A stretch of DNA of 7,742 nt from Planctomycetes bacterium UBA2386 (GCA_002343845.1 DDSQ01000206.1:8498-16239), one strand, 5' to 3'; shown: positions 1-6,741, counted from the first letter of the stretch. Numbers and translations are program-made. The notes: generated by a model not told the origin, from the letters alone.

Positions 1-270
1 GCCCTTCGGCAGGTCGGGATAGAAGTAGTGTTTGCGCGCGAACACCGAGCGCCGCTGCACCTCGGCGCCCAGCGCCAGCGCCGCCCGGATCGCGAGCGCG
101 ATCGCCTGGGCGTTGGGCAGCGGCAGCACGCCGGGCAGCCCGAGGTCGATGGCGTGCACGCGCGTGTTCGGCTCGCCGAGCGCTGCGACCGGTGCTGGCG
201 AGAACAACTTGCTCGCCGTCGCGAGTTGCACGTGCACTTCGAGGCCGATCACCGTCGTCCATGCGTTCAT
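1..270 (-). CDS. gatB: Asp-tRNA(Asn)/Glu-tRNA(Gln) amidotransferase subunit B, 5' part only
   Basis: The first 90 codons of GatB are present and the gene leaves the window at the left edge. GatB is the subunit that activates the misacylated tRNA (Glu-tRNA-Gln or Asp-tRNA-Asn) with ATP in the cytoplasm and receives ammonia from GatA. Visible family signatures are [12 protein letters not shown] at residues 7-18, with the conserved Glu11 and His13; GEPNTR near 32-37; [11 protein letters not shown] at 43-53; [18 protein letters not shown] at 73-90. The start ATG overlaps the gatA stop as ATGA, so translation is probably coupled. Many GatB proteins have a cysteine cluster around the PNT and LGLPG motifs (CPVCLGLPG type). 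Here the matching residues are HAIDLGLPG, with no cysteine in the 90 residues, so this is the zinc-free variant also known from many proteobacteria. Identification is near certain; only the C-terminal part is unseen. Confidence 0.97.
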   Translation of the reverse strand, partial: MNAWTTVIGLEVHVQLATASKLFSPAPVAALGEPNTRVHAIDLGLPGVLPLPNAQAIALAIRAALALGAEVQRRSVFARKHYFYPDLPKG

Positions 271-1730
271 GGCAACGGCCTCCGCAGGTGGTGGTCGCTG
301 TGGCGTTGCAGCACGTGCGCCACCCGCAGCACGAGGTCCTCGCGGCCCGCGGGGGCCGTCCACGTCGAACCGAGCGGTCGGCCGTCGGCCGTGGCACCCC
401 ACGGTTGCGACAACGCCGGCAGCCCGGCCAGGCTCGCCGGCACCGTCAGCGCGTCGCAGAGCCACATCGCCAGCGGGTCGTCGCGGCGGCTGCCGAGCGG
501 GAACGGCGGCACGGGCGAGGTCGGCGACAGCAGGACGTCGCAGTGCGCGAAGGCGGCGGCGAAGTCCGCGGCGAGTCGGGCGCGCACGCGTTGGGCTGCG
601 CCGTGGAACTGGGCTTCGTAGCCGTACGACGACGCGAAGGTGCCGAGCAGGATGCGCAACTGCACCTCCTCGCCGAAGCCGGCACTGCGCGACGCCGTGG
701 TCATCGCCTCGAGCCGCGACGCGCCGCTGCGCCGCAGGCCGTAGCGCACGCCGTCGTAGCGAGCGAGGTTCGACGCGGCCTCCGCGGTGGCGATCAGGTA
801 GTAGGCCGCGACGGCGTGTGCGACCGTGGGCAACGACACGCCGACGAGTTCCGCGCCGTGCTCCCGCGCCGCCGCACCGAGCGCGTCGGTGGCGGCGGCC
901 ACCTCGTCGTCGAGCCCCGGACCGTTGAGTTCCCACGGCAGGCCGATGCGCAAGCCGCGCAGGTCGTTCGCGGCGGCGAGCTGCGTCACGACCGGCGGCG
1001 TGGCGGGCAACGACGTCGCGTCGCCGGGGTCCTGCCCGGCGGCCGTGTCGAGCCACAACGCGAGGTCCTCGGCCGTGCGGGCGATCGCACCCACGCAGTC
1101 CAGCGAACTCGCGTAGGCGACGAGCCCGCGGCGACTGACCCGACCCCACGTCGGCTTGAGTCCCGTGACGCCGCAGAACGCGGCCGGCTGTCGAACCGAC
1201 CCGCCGGTGTCGCTGCCGAGAGCCAGCGGACAGAAGTCGGCGGCGACCGCGGCGGCACTGCCGCCCGAACTGCCGCCGGGCACCAGGTTGGCGTCGAACG
1301 GGTTGCGCGTCGGGCCGAACGCCGACGTCTCCGTCGTGCTGCCCATGCCGAACTCGTCCATGTTGGTGCGACCGATCACGATCGCATCGGCGGCCAGCAG
1401 CCGCTGCACCGCCGACGCGGTGTACGGCGCGCGGAACGTCTCGAGCATGCGGCTGCCGGCGCTCGCGCGTTCGCCAGCCAGCAGCAGGTTGTCCTTGATC
1501 GCGACCGGCACGCCCGCGAGCGGGCCGAGGTGTTCGCCAGCGTCGCGCCGCCGATCGATGGCGGCCGCCGCAGCAAGGGCCCGCTCGGGCCACACTTCGA
1601 CGAACGCCCGCAGCTGCGGGTCGTGCTGCTGGATCCGCGCGAGGGCAGCGCGCACCCCTTCGGTTGCCGTCACGTGGCCAGCGGCGACGGCGCGCGCCAT
1701 CGCCGCCGCAGAGCCGCGCGGTGACGTCAT
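267..1730 (-). CDS. gatA: Asp-tRNA(Asn)/Glu-tRNA(Gln) amidotransferase subunit A (glutaminase)
   Basis: GatA is the amidase-signature subunit that hydrolyses glutamine and passes ammonia to GatB for conversion of Glu-tRNA(Gln) or Asp-tRNA(Asn). The 487-residue length is normal for the family. The Ser-cisSer-Lys catalytic set is intact: Lys79 in GVPVAIKDN, Ser154 in [10 protein letters not shown] and Ser178 in [12 protein letters not shown], numbered as I recall for Staphylococcus aureus GatA. Arg359 (LRILLGT) and Asp426 ([14 protein letters not shown]) fall one residue from the glutamine-binding Arg358 and Asp425 of that enzyme. The conserved [18 protein letters not shown] block is at 310-326. 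One family segment, usually SAGYYDAYY, reads SYGYEAQFH here (368-376), and the late GLQFIG-type motif reads GSTWTA. It starts with ATG overlapping the gatC stop (ATGA) and ends with TGA overlapping the gatB start, so the three genes form a tight operon. All catalytic residues are present, so it should be active. Confidence 0.97.
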   Translation of the reverse strand: MTSPRGSAAAMARAVAAGHVTATEGVRAALARIQQHDPQLRAFVEVWPERALAAAAAIDRRRDAGEHLGPLAGVPVAIKDNLLLAGERASAGSRMLETFRAPYTASAVQRLLAADAIVIGRTNMDEFGMGSTTETSAFGPTRNPFDANLVPGGSSGGSAAAVAADFCPLALGSDTGGSVRQPAAFCGVTGLKPTWGRVSRRGLVAYASSLDCVGAIARTAEDLALWLDTAAGQDPGDATSLPATPPVVTQLAAANDLRGLRIGLPWELNGPGLDDEVAAATDALGAAAREHGAELVGVSLPTVAHAVAAYYLIATAEAASNLARYDGVRYGLRRSGASRLEAMTTASRSAGFGEEVQLRILLGTFASSYGYEAQFHGAAQRVRARLAADFAAAFAHCDVLLSPTSPVPPFPLGSRRDDPLAMWLCDALTVPASLAGLPALSQPWGATADGRPLGSTWTAPAGREDLVLRVAHVLQRHSDHHLRRPLP

Positions 1731-2059
1731 GCGTCGACGACTCGCGGGACCACGAAGCAGTTGGCGGCCGCCGCCGGCGCGTTGGCCAGGACCTCGTCCA
1801 CGGACAGCGTGGGGCCTGGGACGTCGGCGCGCAGCGGCCCCCCGGCAGCGGGCGTCGCCCGCTCGGCGTCGTCAGCGACTTCCGCCAAGCTGCCGAACGC
1901 TGCCACGATCCGTTGGAGCCGTTGGGCGAGGGCCTCGTGGCGTTCGGCCGGGAGGAACAGGCGCGAGAGGCTGGTCAGGCGTTCGATCAGGGCGCGGTCG
2001 ACGTCGGGCGGCGTGGGCACGTGCGGGGCGATGCTAGGCGTGGCGCGTCCTGGGTGCAT
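1727..2059 (-). CDS. gatC: Asp-tRNA(Asn)/Glu-tRNA(Gln) amidotransferase subunit C
   Basis: GatC is the small subunit that wraps around the GatA-GatB interface and stabilises the amidotransferase. The C-terminal family signature is clear: [21 protein letters not shown] followed by [10 protein letters not shown] at the end, which matches the usual LREDEVRPSL-ALANAP-FFVVPRV pattern. The N-terminal half ([17 protein letters not shown], then a long helix with [12 protein letters not shown]) fits the helical hairpin of GatC. The start is uncertain. ATG at 2059 gives 110 residues and is used here. ATG at 2074 gives 115. GTG at 2020 gives 97, closest to the usual family length. The third-position G/C bias of codons weakens upstream of about 2020, and no start has a good ribosome binding site. 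It is first in the gatCAB operon, and its stop overlaps the gatA start as ATGA. Confidence 0.9.
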   Translation of the reverse strand: MHPGRATPSIAPHVPTPPDVDRALIERLTSLSRLFLPAERHEALAQRLQRIVAAFGSLAEVADDAERATPAAGGPLRADVPGPTLSVDEVLANAPAAAANCFVVPRVVDA

Positions 2060-2416
2060 CGCCGGATCCGCCATCGTTGGCGGGTTCGATGCGGGCCTGG
2101 CCCGAACGGGTCGTCGGAAGCGAGGCCTCCCCGGGGCATCGCAAGCGCTGGTGGCCGGCTTCGGGGATGTCGCCACCGCTGGTGCCGACCCCGACGCGTC
2201 TCCCAGACGGCAGGCGGGGCGGGCCCGGGGCGTGCGGTGGCGCGGAAGCCGGAGCGGGTTTGCATTCCCGCGTGGCTTTTGCCCGGCGCGGTTGGTGCGG
2301 CGGACCCTGGTCGCTAGCATCCGTGCCGCATTCGCTGCGGCCCGTCGGCTGCGCCTTCCTGGTTCGGTCAGCCCGGATGGTGGCGGTTCGGCGGCAACCT
2401 GGTGCGTGCGCTGCGC
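2060..2416. other. Divergent intergenic region between gatC and the membrane protein gene
   Basis: About 350 bp separate the outward-facing gatCAB operon and the plus-strand membrane protein gene. Open frames cross this stretch in several directions, but their translations are arginine-, proline- and glycine-rich without recognisable motifs, as expected by chance at high GC. It should carry the promoters of both units. A plausible plus-strand promoter is listed separately. On the minus strand I find no convincing -35/-10 pair; a TAGCAT (2036 to 2031) lies just inside the annotated gatC start but lacks a good -35. Short inverted repeats occur (CCCGAACGGG at 2101-2110; GGTGGC 2150-2155 with GCCACC 2172-2177), none long enough to call functional. 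No tRNA or terminator with a T-run is seen. Confidence 0.6.
2292..2320 (+). promoter_or_regulatory. Candidate sigma-70-type promoter of the membrane protein gene
   Basis: TTGGTG at 2292-2297 and TAGCAT at 2315-2320 are separated by exactly 17 bp and point to the gene starting at 2417. The -10 element matches TATAAT at four of six positions, including TA at the start and AT at the end; the -35 matches at TTG only. Transcription would start near 2327 and give a leader of about 90 nt. This is pattern matching in GC-rich DNA, with no experimental support. Confidence 0.4.
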
Positions 2417-2965
2417 ATGGAAAACCCCGAACTCGCGGTCGTTGGCCTCACCTGCAACGTGGTGGGCGTGTTCTTCCTGGCCAACTCGATCCGCTTCCGC
2501 GAACCGGCCAAGGCGCTTGAAGAGGCGCTCGGCGTCACCGAACGCAGTTTGTTGAAAGTTCGCGACACCGCTCTCAACAACATGCAGGTCATGTTGGGAT
2601 TCCTGTTCCTGACGACCGGATTCCTGCTGCAGGTGGTCGCCAAGTGGGACATGGAGCTGACCACCCTGCTGCTGTCGGCTGGGATCATCGCGGCCGCCGC
2701 CCTGGTCTACGCGATCGGGGCGTATCGCTCGCGGCTCGCGTTCCGCAGGCTGCTGCGGGAGTTCTTCCAGCATCGCGCCTGGTCGTTCCAGGACGACATG
2801 GAGCTGACCAAGGAGATCGGCGAAGTGCTCGGCGTGCCGTTGGCGAAGGACATGACCGTCGAGGCGTACGTGCACCAGGTGCGGCAGGCGCTCGGCGTCA
2901 CCGCGCCGCCGCGTCCCGCGGCGCAAGCGGATCGCGCCCGGCGCATCGCGCTGCCCGGCCGCTAG
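2417..2965 (+). CDS. Small three-helix membrane protein of unknown function
   Basis: This 182-residue protein is not one I can name. Three hydrophobic segments are visible, near residues 6-24 (AVVGLTCNVVGVFFLANSI), 56-75 (MQVMLGFLFLTTGFLLQVV) and 81-102 (a leucine- and alanine-rich segment ending ALVYAIGAY). Between the first and second lies a charged amphipathic stretch (KALEEALGVTERSLLKVRD). A basic and aromatic region follows the third (RSRLAFRRLLREFFQHRAWSF), then a soluble tail with a helical segment and a basic C-terminus. The composition is protein-like and unlike the arginine- and proline-rich chance frames nearby, which supports a real inner-membrane gene. ATG at 2417 is preferred to an in-frame GTG at 2402, because MENPEL leads directly into the first helix; neither has a clear ribosome binding site. 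comF follows after 72 bp on the same strand, so they may be cotranscribed. No functional link is evident. Confidence 0.85.
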   Translation: MENPELAVVGLTCNVVGVFFLANSIRFREPAKALEEALGVTERSLLKVRDTALNNMQVMLGFLFLTTGFLLQVVAKWDMELTTLLLSAGIIAAAALVYAIGAYRSRLAFRRLLREFFQHRAWSFQDDMELTKEIGEVLGVPLAKDMTVEAYVHQVRQALGVTAPPRPAAQADRARRIALPGR

Positions 2966-2999
2966 CAGCCGCCGCGAGCCCGGTGCGAATGCGGGGTGG

Positions 3000-3023
3000 G
3001 TGGCGGCCGAGAATCGCCGCCAC
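3000..3023 (+). other. Intergenic 8-bp stem-loop before comF
   Basis: GTGGCGGC at 3000-3007 is a perfect inverted repeat of GCCGCCAC at 3016-3023, around an 8-nt loop (CGAGAATC). It lies in the 72-bp gap between the membrane protein stop (2965) and the preferred comF start (3038). No T-run follows, so it is not a standard intrinsic terminator. It could slow transcription, protect a 3' end or mask the start region of comF, or be chance in GC-rich sequence. Confidence 0.4.
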
Positions 3024-3037
3024 GGCACCACCAAGGC

Positions 3038-3778
3038 ATGACGTGGTCGCGGGTGTGGGGGCCGCTGCGGCGTTCGTGGCGTGAGTTCGCGCGGACGGCC
3101 GTCGATCTGGCGCTGCCTCCGGCTTGTGCCGCGTGTGGGCTGGTCGGGCCGGGCGGGTTGTGCCGTTCCTGCGACCAGAACCTCGTTCGCCGTCCGGTGC
3201 CGGGGTGCATCCGGTGTGGGGAGGCCGTGCTCGAGTCGGGTGCGTCGTGCGGGCACGACCATGACGCGCTGCGAAACCTCGCGCATCTCGTGGCGCCGTG
3301 GCGCTACGCGGGGACTGGCGGCGCCTTGGTGCGCCGGTTCAAGCTCGACGCCAACGCGGCGGCCGGCCGGTGGCTGGTCCGGGCGATGGCGGATGCCTGG
3401 CGTGCCCAGGTCGGCCCCGCCTGGGCCCGCGCCTGCGTCGTGCCGGTGCCCCTGCATCGCCAACGTGCGCGGGAGCGTGGCTTCGATCAGGCCGCCTGGA
3501 TGGCGCGCGAACTCGGCGAGCGGCTGGGATGGCGCTCCGGCATCGGCGCGTTGCGTCGAACCCGGTCCACGCTGCCGCAAGGGGATCCACGGGTGACGTC
3601 GCGCGAGGGGAACGTCGAGGGCGCCTTCGACCTCGGCGATGGCCGTTCGTTCGCGCGCCGCAACGTGGTCCTCGTCGACGACGTGTTCACGTCCGGCGCC
3701 ACGGCGCGTCAGTGCGCCAAGGTGCTGCGGGCCGCGGGGGCGTTGGCCGTCGCGGTGCTAACGGCCTGCCGGAGTTGA
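3038..3778 (+). CDS. comF: ComF-family phosphoribosyltransferase-like protein
   Basis: ComF (ComFC) proteins combine an N-terminal zinc-binding region with a type I phosphoribosyltransferase domain. They are needed for DNA uptake in competent bacteria but also occur where competence is unknown. In this 246-residue protein the cysteine pairs are C30-x2-C33, C42-x2-C45 and C57-x2-C60, plus Cys71. The ComF hallmarks VVPVPLHRQRARERGFDQA (134-152) and TLPQGDPRVTSREGNVEGAF (178-197) are present, as is the PRPP-binding loop VLVDDVFTSGAT (211-222). ATG at 3038 places the first cysteine at a usual distance; an in-frame GTG at 2996 would add 14 residues without family features. It follows the membrane protein gene on the same strand. 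Its last 21 bp overlap the end of the convergent hydrolase gene. No other competence genes are in the window, so a role in transformation is an inference from the family alone. Confidence 0.93.
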   Translation: MTWSRVWGPLRRSWREFARTAVDLALPPACAACGLVGPGGLCRSCDQNLVRRPVPGCIRCGEAVLESGASCGHDHDALRNLAHLVAPWRYAGTGGALVRRFKLDANAAAGRWLVRAMADAWRAQVGPAWARACVVPVPLHRQRARERGFDQAAWMARELGERLGWRSGIGALRRTRSTLPQGDPRVTSREGNVEGAFDLGDGRSFARRNVVLVDDVFTSGATARQCAKVLRAAGALAVAVLTACRS

Positions 3779-5197
3779 GCCCGCATCCGCGCGTGGCTGC
3801 TCGAGGAACGCGAAGACGTCGGGCAACGCGATCTGCACGATCGCCAGGTGCTCGACCGCGGCGTACTCGCGAAACGTCACCGGGACCGCCGCCTGCTCGA
3901 GGGCGCGGTGCAGGCTGCGTGCGCCGGCGAGGGCGAAGTCCTCGCTGCCGACGCCGACGAAGAACCGTGGCGTCGTCGTGTCGCGGGCTCGGCGGAACGC
4001 GCCGCCGCCACCGAGCGCCGCCACGGCGGCGAAGCTCTCGGGGGAGCGTGATGCGGCCGCGATCGCCTGGGCTGCGCCCATCGAGTGACCGACGAGGAAG
4101 ACGCGCTTCGTGTCGATCGGCCAGTGCTCGGCGAGGGCGTTGACGAGGGCGGGCAGGTCGGCGCCCGTGAGACCGCCGCGTGGGGCAGCGAGCAGCCAGC
4201 CGCGGCGCGCACATTCCTCGACGATCGCGCCGTCGCCATACCCATCGAAGAACAGGTTCTCCGATCCCCCGGCCCCGTGCAGCGCGAGCACGAGTGGGGT
4301 GGGAGCGGCGAGTCCCGGTGGCACCAGGAGGCGGAGGACGACCGTCGTGCCGGCGACCGGAATGCGCAGCCAGTCTTGGCCGGTGCGCTGCGGACCGAAG
4401 AACGGCGGCTGGTCGGCGGCCGGCGCGGCGATGTGCGAGGCGAGGCGCGCGGCGTCGTCGAGCAGGCGGGCACCAGGCAGCACGGTCTCTTCGCGGCGCT
4501 GGCGGGTCATCCCCGTCAGCAGGCTCGACCACAGCGCGAGCGTGCCGTGGCGGAGCGACGGCGGCTCGGCGCCCGCGTTCTTCGTGGCGTCCGTCAACGC
4601 CGCGATGCGCGCGGCGAGGCCTTCCGCCAGCGACAAGCCTTGGGTTCGCGTCAGGACGACCTTGCCCCCGGCGTGAACGGTCCACGTCACGATCCGATCG
4701 CCGGCGGCCGCGTCGCGCAGATCGATCGTGCCCGTCGTGGGCAGCGTCGCCACGTCGAGCGTCGCGCGATCGTGGGAGTCCCCGTCGAGGCGCACGGTGA
4801 TGCGCAGATCCGCCGGGGTGGCGCCGTCCACGGCGTAGGCGGCCTGCACTTCGAAGAGCAGTTCGGGCTCGGCGACGTGGTCGTGCAGACGATGGGCCAG
4901 CACGAGCTGCAAGCTCGCCGCATGAACCTGGTCGTTGCTGCGTGGCTCGGCGAGGGCGGCGTCGGCAGCGTCGATAGCGCGCGCCACGGTGGTGGTGTCG
5001 AGCCGGAAGAACGCCTGCACGGCGCGCTGCAGTTCGGCGAAGGCCGCGGTGCGGCGGGTTTCGTCGGTCGCTGCCGCGAGTCGCCGCTCGAAGGCGCGGA
5101 GCCGGAGGCCGAGTTCGTAACGATCGACTTGCGCTACGGCATTCGCCGCGAGCGCGACGACGAGCAGAGCGAAGCTCCCAGCGTGGCGGAATGTCAC
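3758..5197 (-). CDS. Secreted alpha/beta hydrolase (esterase/peptidase-like) with N-terminal extension
   Basis: This 479-residue protein starts with a signal peptide: MTFRHAGS, a hydrophobic core (FALLVVALAAN) and an AVA-Q cleavage site after residue 22, with no lipobox. The C-terminal half (about 275-470) is an alpha/beta hydrolase like the esterase/prolyl-oligopeptidase-type enzymes: LHGAGGSEN (306-314, oxyanion region), nucleophile Ser372 in VGHSMGAAQ, probable Asp420 in GVGSEDFAL and His450 in VEHLAIV. The first half after the signal (about 24-270) is a helix-rich stretch followed by beta-like segments. I do not recognise it, and it may be a separate binding or packing domain. The start is GTG, sharing GTGA with the symporter stop, so translation is probably coupled to it. 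This suggests the enzyme works outside the cytoplasm on a substrate whose product the symporter takes up. The 3' end overlaps comF by 21 bp. The exact substrate cannot be told from sequence. Confidence 0.9.
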   Translation of the reverse strand: MTFRHAGSFALLVVALAANAVAQVDRYELGLRLRAFERRLAAATDETRRTAAFAELQRAVQAFFRLDTTTVARAIDAADAALAEPRSNDQVHAASLQLVLAHRLHDHVAEPELLFEVQAAYAVDGATPADLRITVRLDGDSHDRATLDVATLPTTGTIDLRDAAAGDRIVTWTVHAGGKVVLTRTQGLSLAEGLAARIAALTDATKNAGAEPPSLRHGTLALWSSLLTGMTRQRREETVLPGARLLDDAARLASHIAAPAADQPPFFGPQRTGQDWLRIPVAGTTVVLRLLVPPGLAAPTPLVLALHGAGGSENLFFDGYGDGAIVEECARRGWLLAAPRGGLTGADLPALVNALAEHWPIDTKRVFLVGHSMGAAQAIAAASRSPESFAAVAALGGGGAFRRARDTTTPRFFVGVGSEDFALAGARSLHRALEQAAVPVTFREYAAVEHLAIVQIALPDVFAFLEQPRADAGSTPAGR

Positions 5198-6609
5198 GGG
5201 CGCAGCTTGGCAGGTCCCGAGCGAGGGGGGACGTTCGCGGTTCGATCCAACCGGCTGCCGATCGCGAAGCCGCCGAGCGCGGCCGCGAGGGAGAGCAGGT
5301 ACGGGTGGGCCACGTGGTCTGGGAACACGTAGCTGCACGCCACCCAGGTGGTCAGGCCGGCCAGCAGGCAGGTGTTGGCCGCGCGCTCGCCGCCGATGCG
5401 AGTGTGCACACCGAAGACGGCCAGCACGAAGACGCCGCCGCTGCCAAACCCTGACGCCTGCTCGACCAGTTCCTTGACGTTCCAGTCCGTGCACGCGAGT
5501 CCGTACGCGATGAGGCCCGCGGCAGCGGCGGCGGCACGCGCGACCCCGAGGGAGTCGCTGCGCGCGGCCGTGACTGCGGCGGGCCGCGGCAGCAGGTTGC
5601 GCGTGAAGATGGCTGCGGCGACGAGCAGGCAACTGTCGACGGTGGACAGGATCGCCGAGATGAGGGCGCAGGCGAAGACCGCGTTCAGCGCCGCAGGCAG
5701 CAGTTCGCTGCTGAGGTGGGGGAGCAGGCCCTCCGGATCGTCGAGGCCAGGTGCCAGGTCCGGGCCGATGGCGCCGATCGTCAGCGGCACTGCGCCGGCG
5801 ACCAGGTAGATGAGGCCGCCCGTGATCGCGGCGCGCCGGGCGATCGACGGCGACTTCGCGGCGAGGCACCGCGAGAGCACTTCCTGGGCCACGATGGAAC
5901 CGCAGAGGGGAATCGCCCACGCCTCGACCACGGACAGCACGTCCGGATGGCTCGCATGGGACCCGGTGAGCAGTTCGACGGTGGCGGCCGTGGCGGCGGC
6001 AGGCGCCGTCGCATCGTGGTTCATGGCGACGGCGACTCCGAGCACCGCGAGACCGAGGAGGAGCACTGCACCCTGCAGGACGTCGGTGTAGACGTCGGCG
6101 AGCAGGCCGCCACTGACCGTGTAGGCAATGGCCACCGCCGCAGCGATCGCGGTCGCCGTCTCGGCGCTCATCGCCCCGTCGGCGTTGGCGGCGACCACGT
6201 GGCCGAAGGCGCGAACCTGGGCCGCGGCCCACAACAGCGAGGAGGGCAGCAGCACGATCGCCGCAATCCGTTCGGTGCTCGTTCCGAAGCGCCGCGCAAA
6301 CAGGTCGGCCAGGGTGGTGATGCCCGCGCCGTGCAGGCGGACCGCGAAGAAGAGGCCCAGCAGGATGAGGCACAGGCCGTAGGCGAACGGCTCGGTCGTC
6401 AGGATGGAAACCCCGTGTTCGTAGGCGCTTCCCGCGGCGCCTAGGCAGCTCTCGGCCCCGAACCAGGTGGCGAAGATGCTCGCCGTGGCAAGGCCGAAGC
6501 CCAGGCGGCGTCCGGCGACCAGGTAGTCGTCGCTGTTGTGGATCCGACGCGCCACCCAGAACCCGATCGCGAGCTGGCAGCCGACGATGCCGAACAGCAG
6601 GAACAGCAC
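5194..6609 (-). CDS. Sodium:solute symporter (SSS/SLC5 family)
   Basis: This is a 471-residue inner-membrane protein with about 13 hydrophobic segments, the usual SSS topology for Na+-driven uptake of a small solute. Family marks in order: DDYLVAGRRLG (27-37), ATWFGAESCLGAAG (47-60), the VSGGLLADVYTDVLQG block (165-180), WAIPLCGSIVAQEVLSRCLAA (231-251), and ISAILSTVDSCLL (317-329), which carries the Ser/Thr residues (Ser322, Thr323) of the expected Na2 sodium site. The start used is GTG at 6609. It lies just before the first helix (LFLLFGIVGCQLAIGFW); an in-frame stop occurs 12 codons upstream (6645-6643) and no ATG lies between. A 7-bp dyad ends 2 bp before this codon, and no Shine-Dalgarno sequence is visible. 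The hydrolase gene overlaps its stop, so the two form an operon divergent from the rRNA operon. The substrate is unknown; sugars, amino acids, carboxylates and choline-like compounds are all possible in this family. Confidence 0.93.
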   Translation of the reverse strand: MLFLLFGIVGCQLAIGFWVARRIHNSDDYLVAGRRLGFGLATASIFATWFGAESCLGAAGSAYEHGVSILTTEPFAYGLCLILLGLFFAVRLHGAGITTLADLFARRFGTSTERIAAIVLLPSSLLWAAAQVRAFGHVVAANADGAMSAETATAIAAAVAIAYTVSGGLLADVYTDVLQGAVLLLGLAVLGVAVAMNHDATAPAAATAATVELLTGSHASHPDVLSVVEAWAIPLCGSIVAQEVLSRCLAAKSPSIARRAAITGGLIYLVAGAVPLTIGAIGPDLAPGLDDPEGLLPHLSSELLPAALNAVFACALISAILSTVDSCLLVAAAIFTRNLLPRPAAVTAARSDSLGVARAAAAAAGLIAYGLACTDWNVKELVEQASGFGSGGVFVLAVFGVHTRIGGERAANTCLLAGLTTWVACSYVFPDHVAHPYLLSLAAALGGFAIGSRLDRTANVPPRSGPAKLRP

Positions 6610-6611
6610 AT

Positions 6612-6630
6612 CGACTCGTGTAGCGAGTCG
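6612..6630 (-). promoter_or_regulatory. Perfect 7-bp inverted repeat immediately upstream of the symporter start
   Basis: CGACTCG (6612-6618) and CGAGTCG (6624-6630) are exact inverted repeats around the 5-bp spacer TGTAG. The symporter GTG (6609) begins two bases beyond the dyad. In RNA this would form a stable hairpin exactly where a ribosome binding site should be. In DNA it would be a compact operator-like site covering the candidate -10 element. The symmetry is seen directly; the function is inferred. Confidence 0.5.
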
Positions 6631-6646
6631 CCCAGGCGCAGTTCAA
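6617..6646 (-). promoter_or_regulatory. Weak candidate promoter of the symporter-hydrolase operon
   Basis: On the minus strand TTGAAC (6646 to 6641) and TACACG (6622 to 6617) lie 18 bp apart. The -35 matches TTGACA at four positions; the -10 matches TATAAT at only three. If used, transcription would begin at or within a few bases of the GTG start codon, giving a leaderless message. That would fit the lack of a Shine-Dalgarno sequence. The -10 lies inside the 7-bp dyad. Confidence 0.25.
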
Positions 6647-6710
6647 GAACGCGTCGTGGATCTCGCGGGCGCACCCCTTCCCAGCCGGGCAGAAAAACTC
6701 CAGCAGCAGC

Positions 6711-6738
6711 TTGACGAGGTCCGATCGCTCGCTACCGT
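6711..6738 (+). promoter_or_regulatory. Ribosomal RNA operon promoter
   Basis: TTGACG (6711-6716) and TACCGT (6733-6738) are 16 bp apart, with the -35 matching the sigma-70 consensus at five of six positions. An A-rich stretch, AGAAAAACTC at 6691-6700, lies upstream where an UP element is expected and stands out in this GC-rich sequence. Transcription would start near 6745, about 180 nt before the mature 16S 5' end and upstream of all leader signals listed below. The position relative to boxA and 16S supports the call. Confidence 0.6.
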
Positions 6739-6741
6739 TCC

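Noticed and set aside
192..1724. A 510-codon plus-strand frame opposite gatA
   Set aside because: It is a shadow of gatA on the other strand, rich in Arg, Gln and Ala with no motifs. gatA has full catalytic signatures.
2150..2186. Mutually exclusive pairings (GGTGGC/GCCACC versus CACC-GCT-GGTG) as an attenuator in the intergenic region
   Set aside because: The stems are only 4-6 bp in very GC-rich DNA, with no T-run or leader peptide nearby.
3000..3023. Intrinsic terminator between the membrane protein and comF
   Set aside because: The stem is good, but no T-run follows, so it is listed only as a stem-loop.
1727..3580. A stop-free minus-strand frame of 617 codons ending in GatC
   Set aside because: GatC accounts for the last 97-115 residues only. 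The rest is antisense to the membrane protein and comF genes and has chance-like composition.
6610..6720. A protein-like minus-strand stretch (LVKLLLEFF, CAREIHDAFLNCAW) just upstream of the symporter
   Set aside because: It looks protein-like, but its frame differs from the symporter, it overlaps the rrn promoter, and no start or family is recognisable. I treat it as chance, though a remnant gene cannot be fully excluded.
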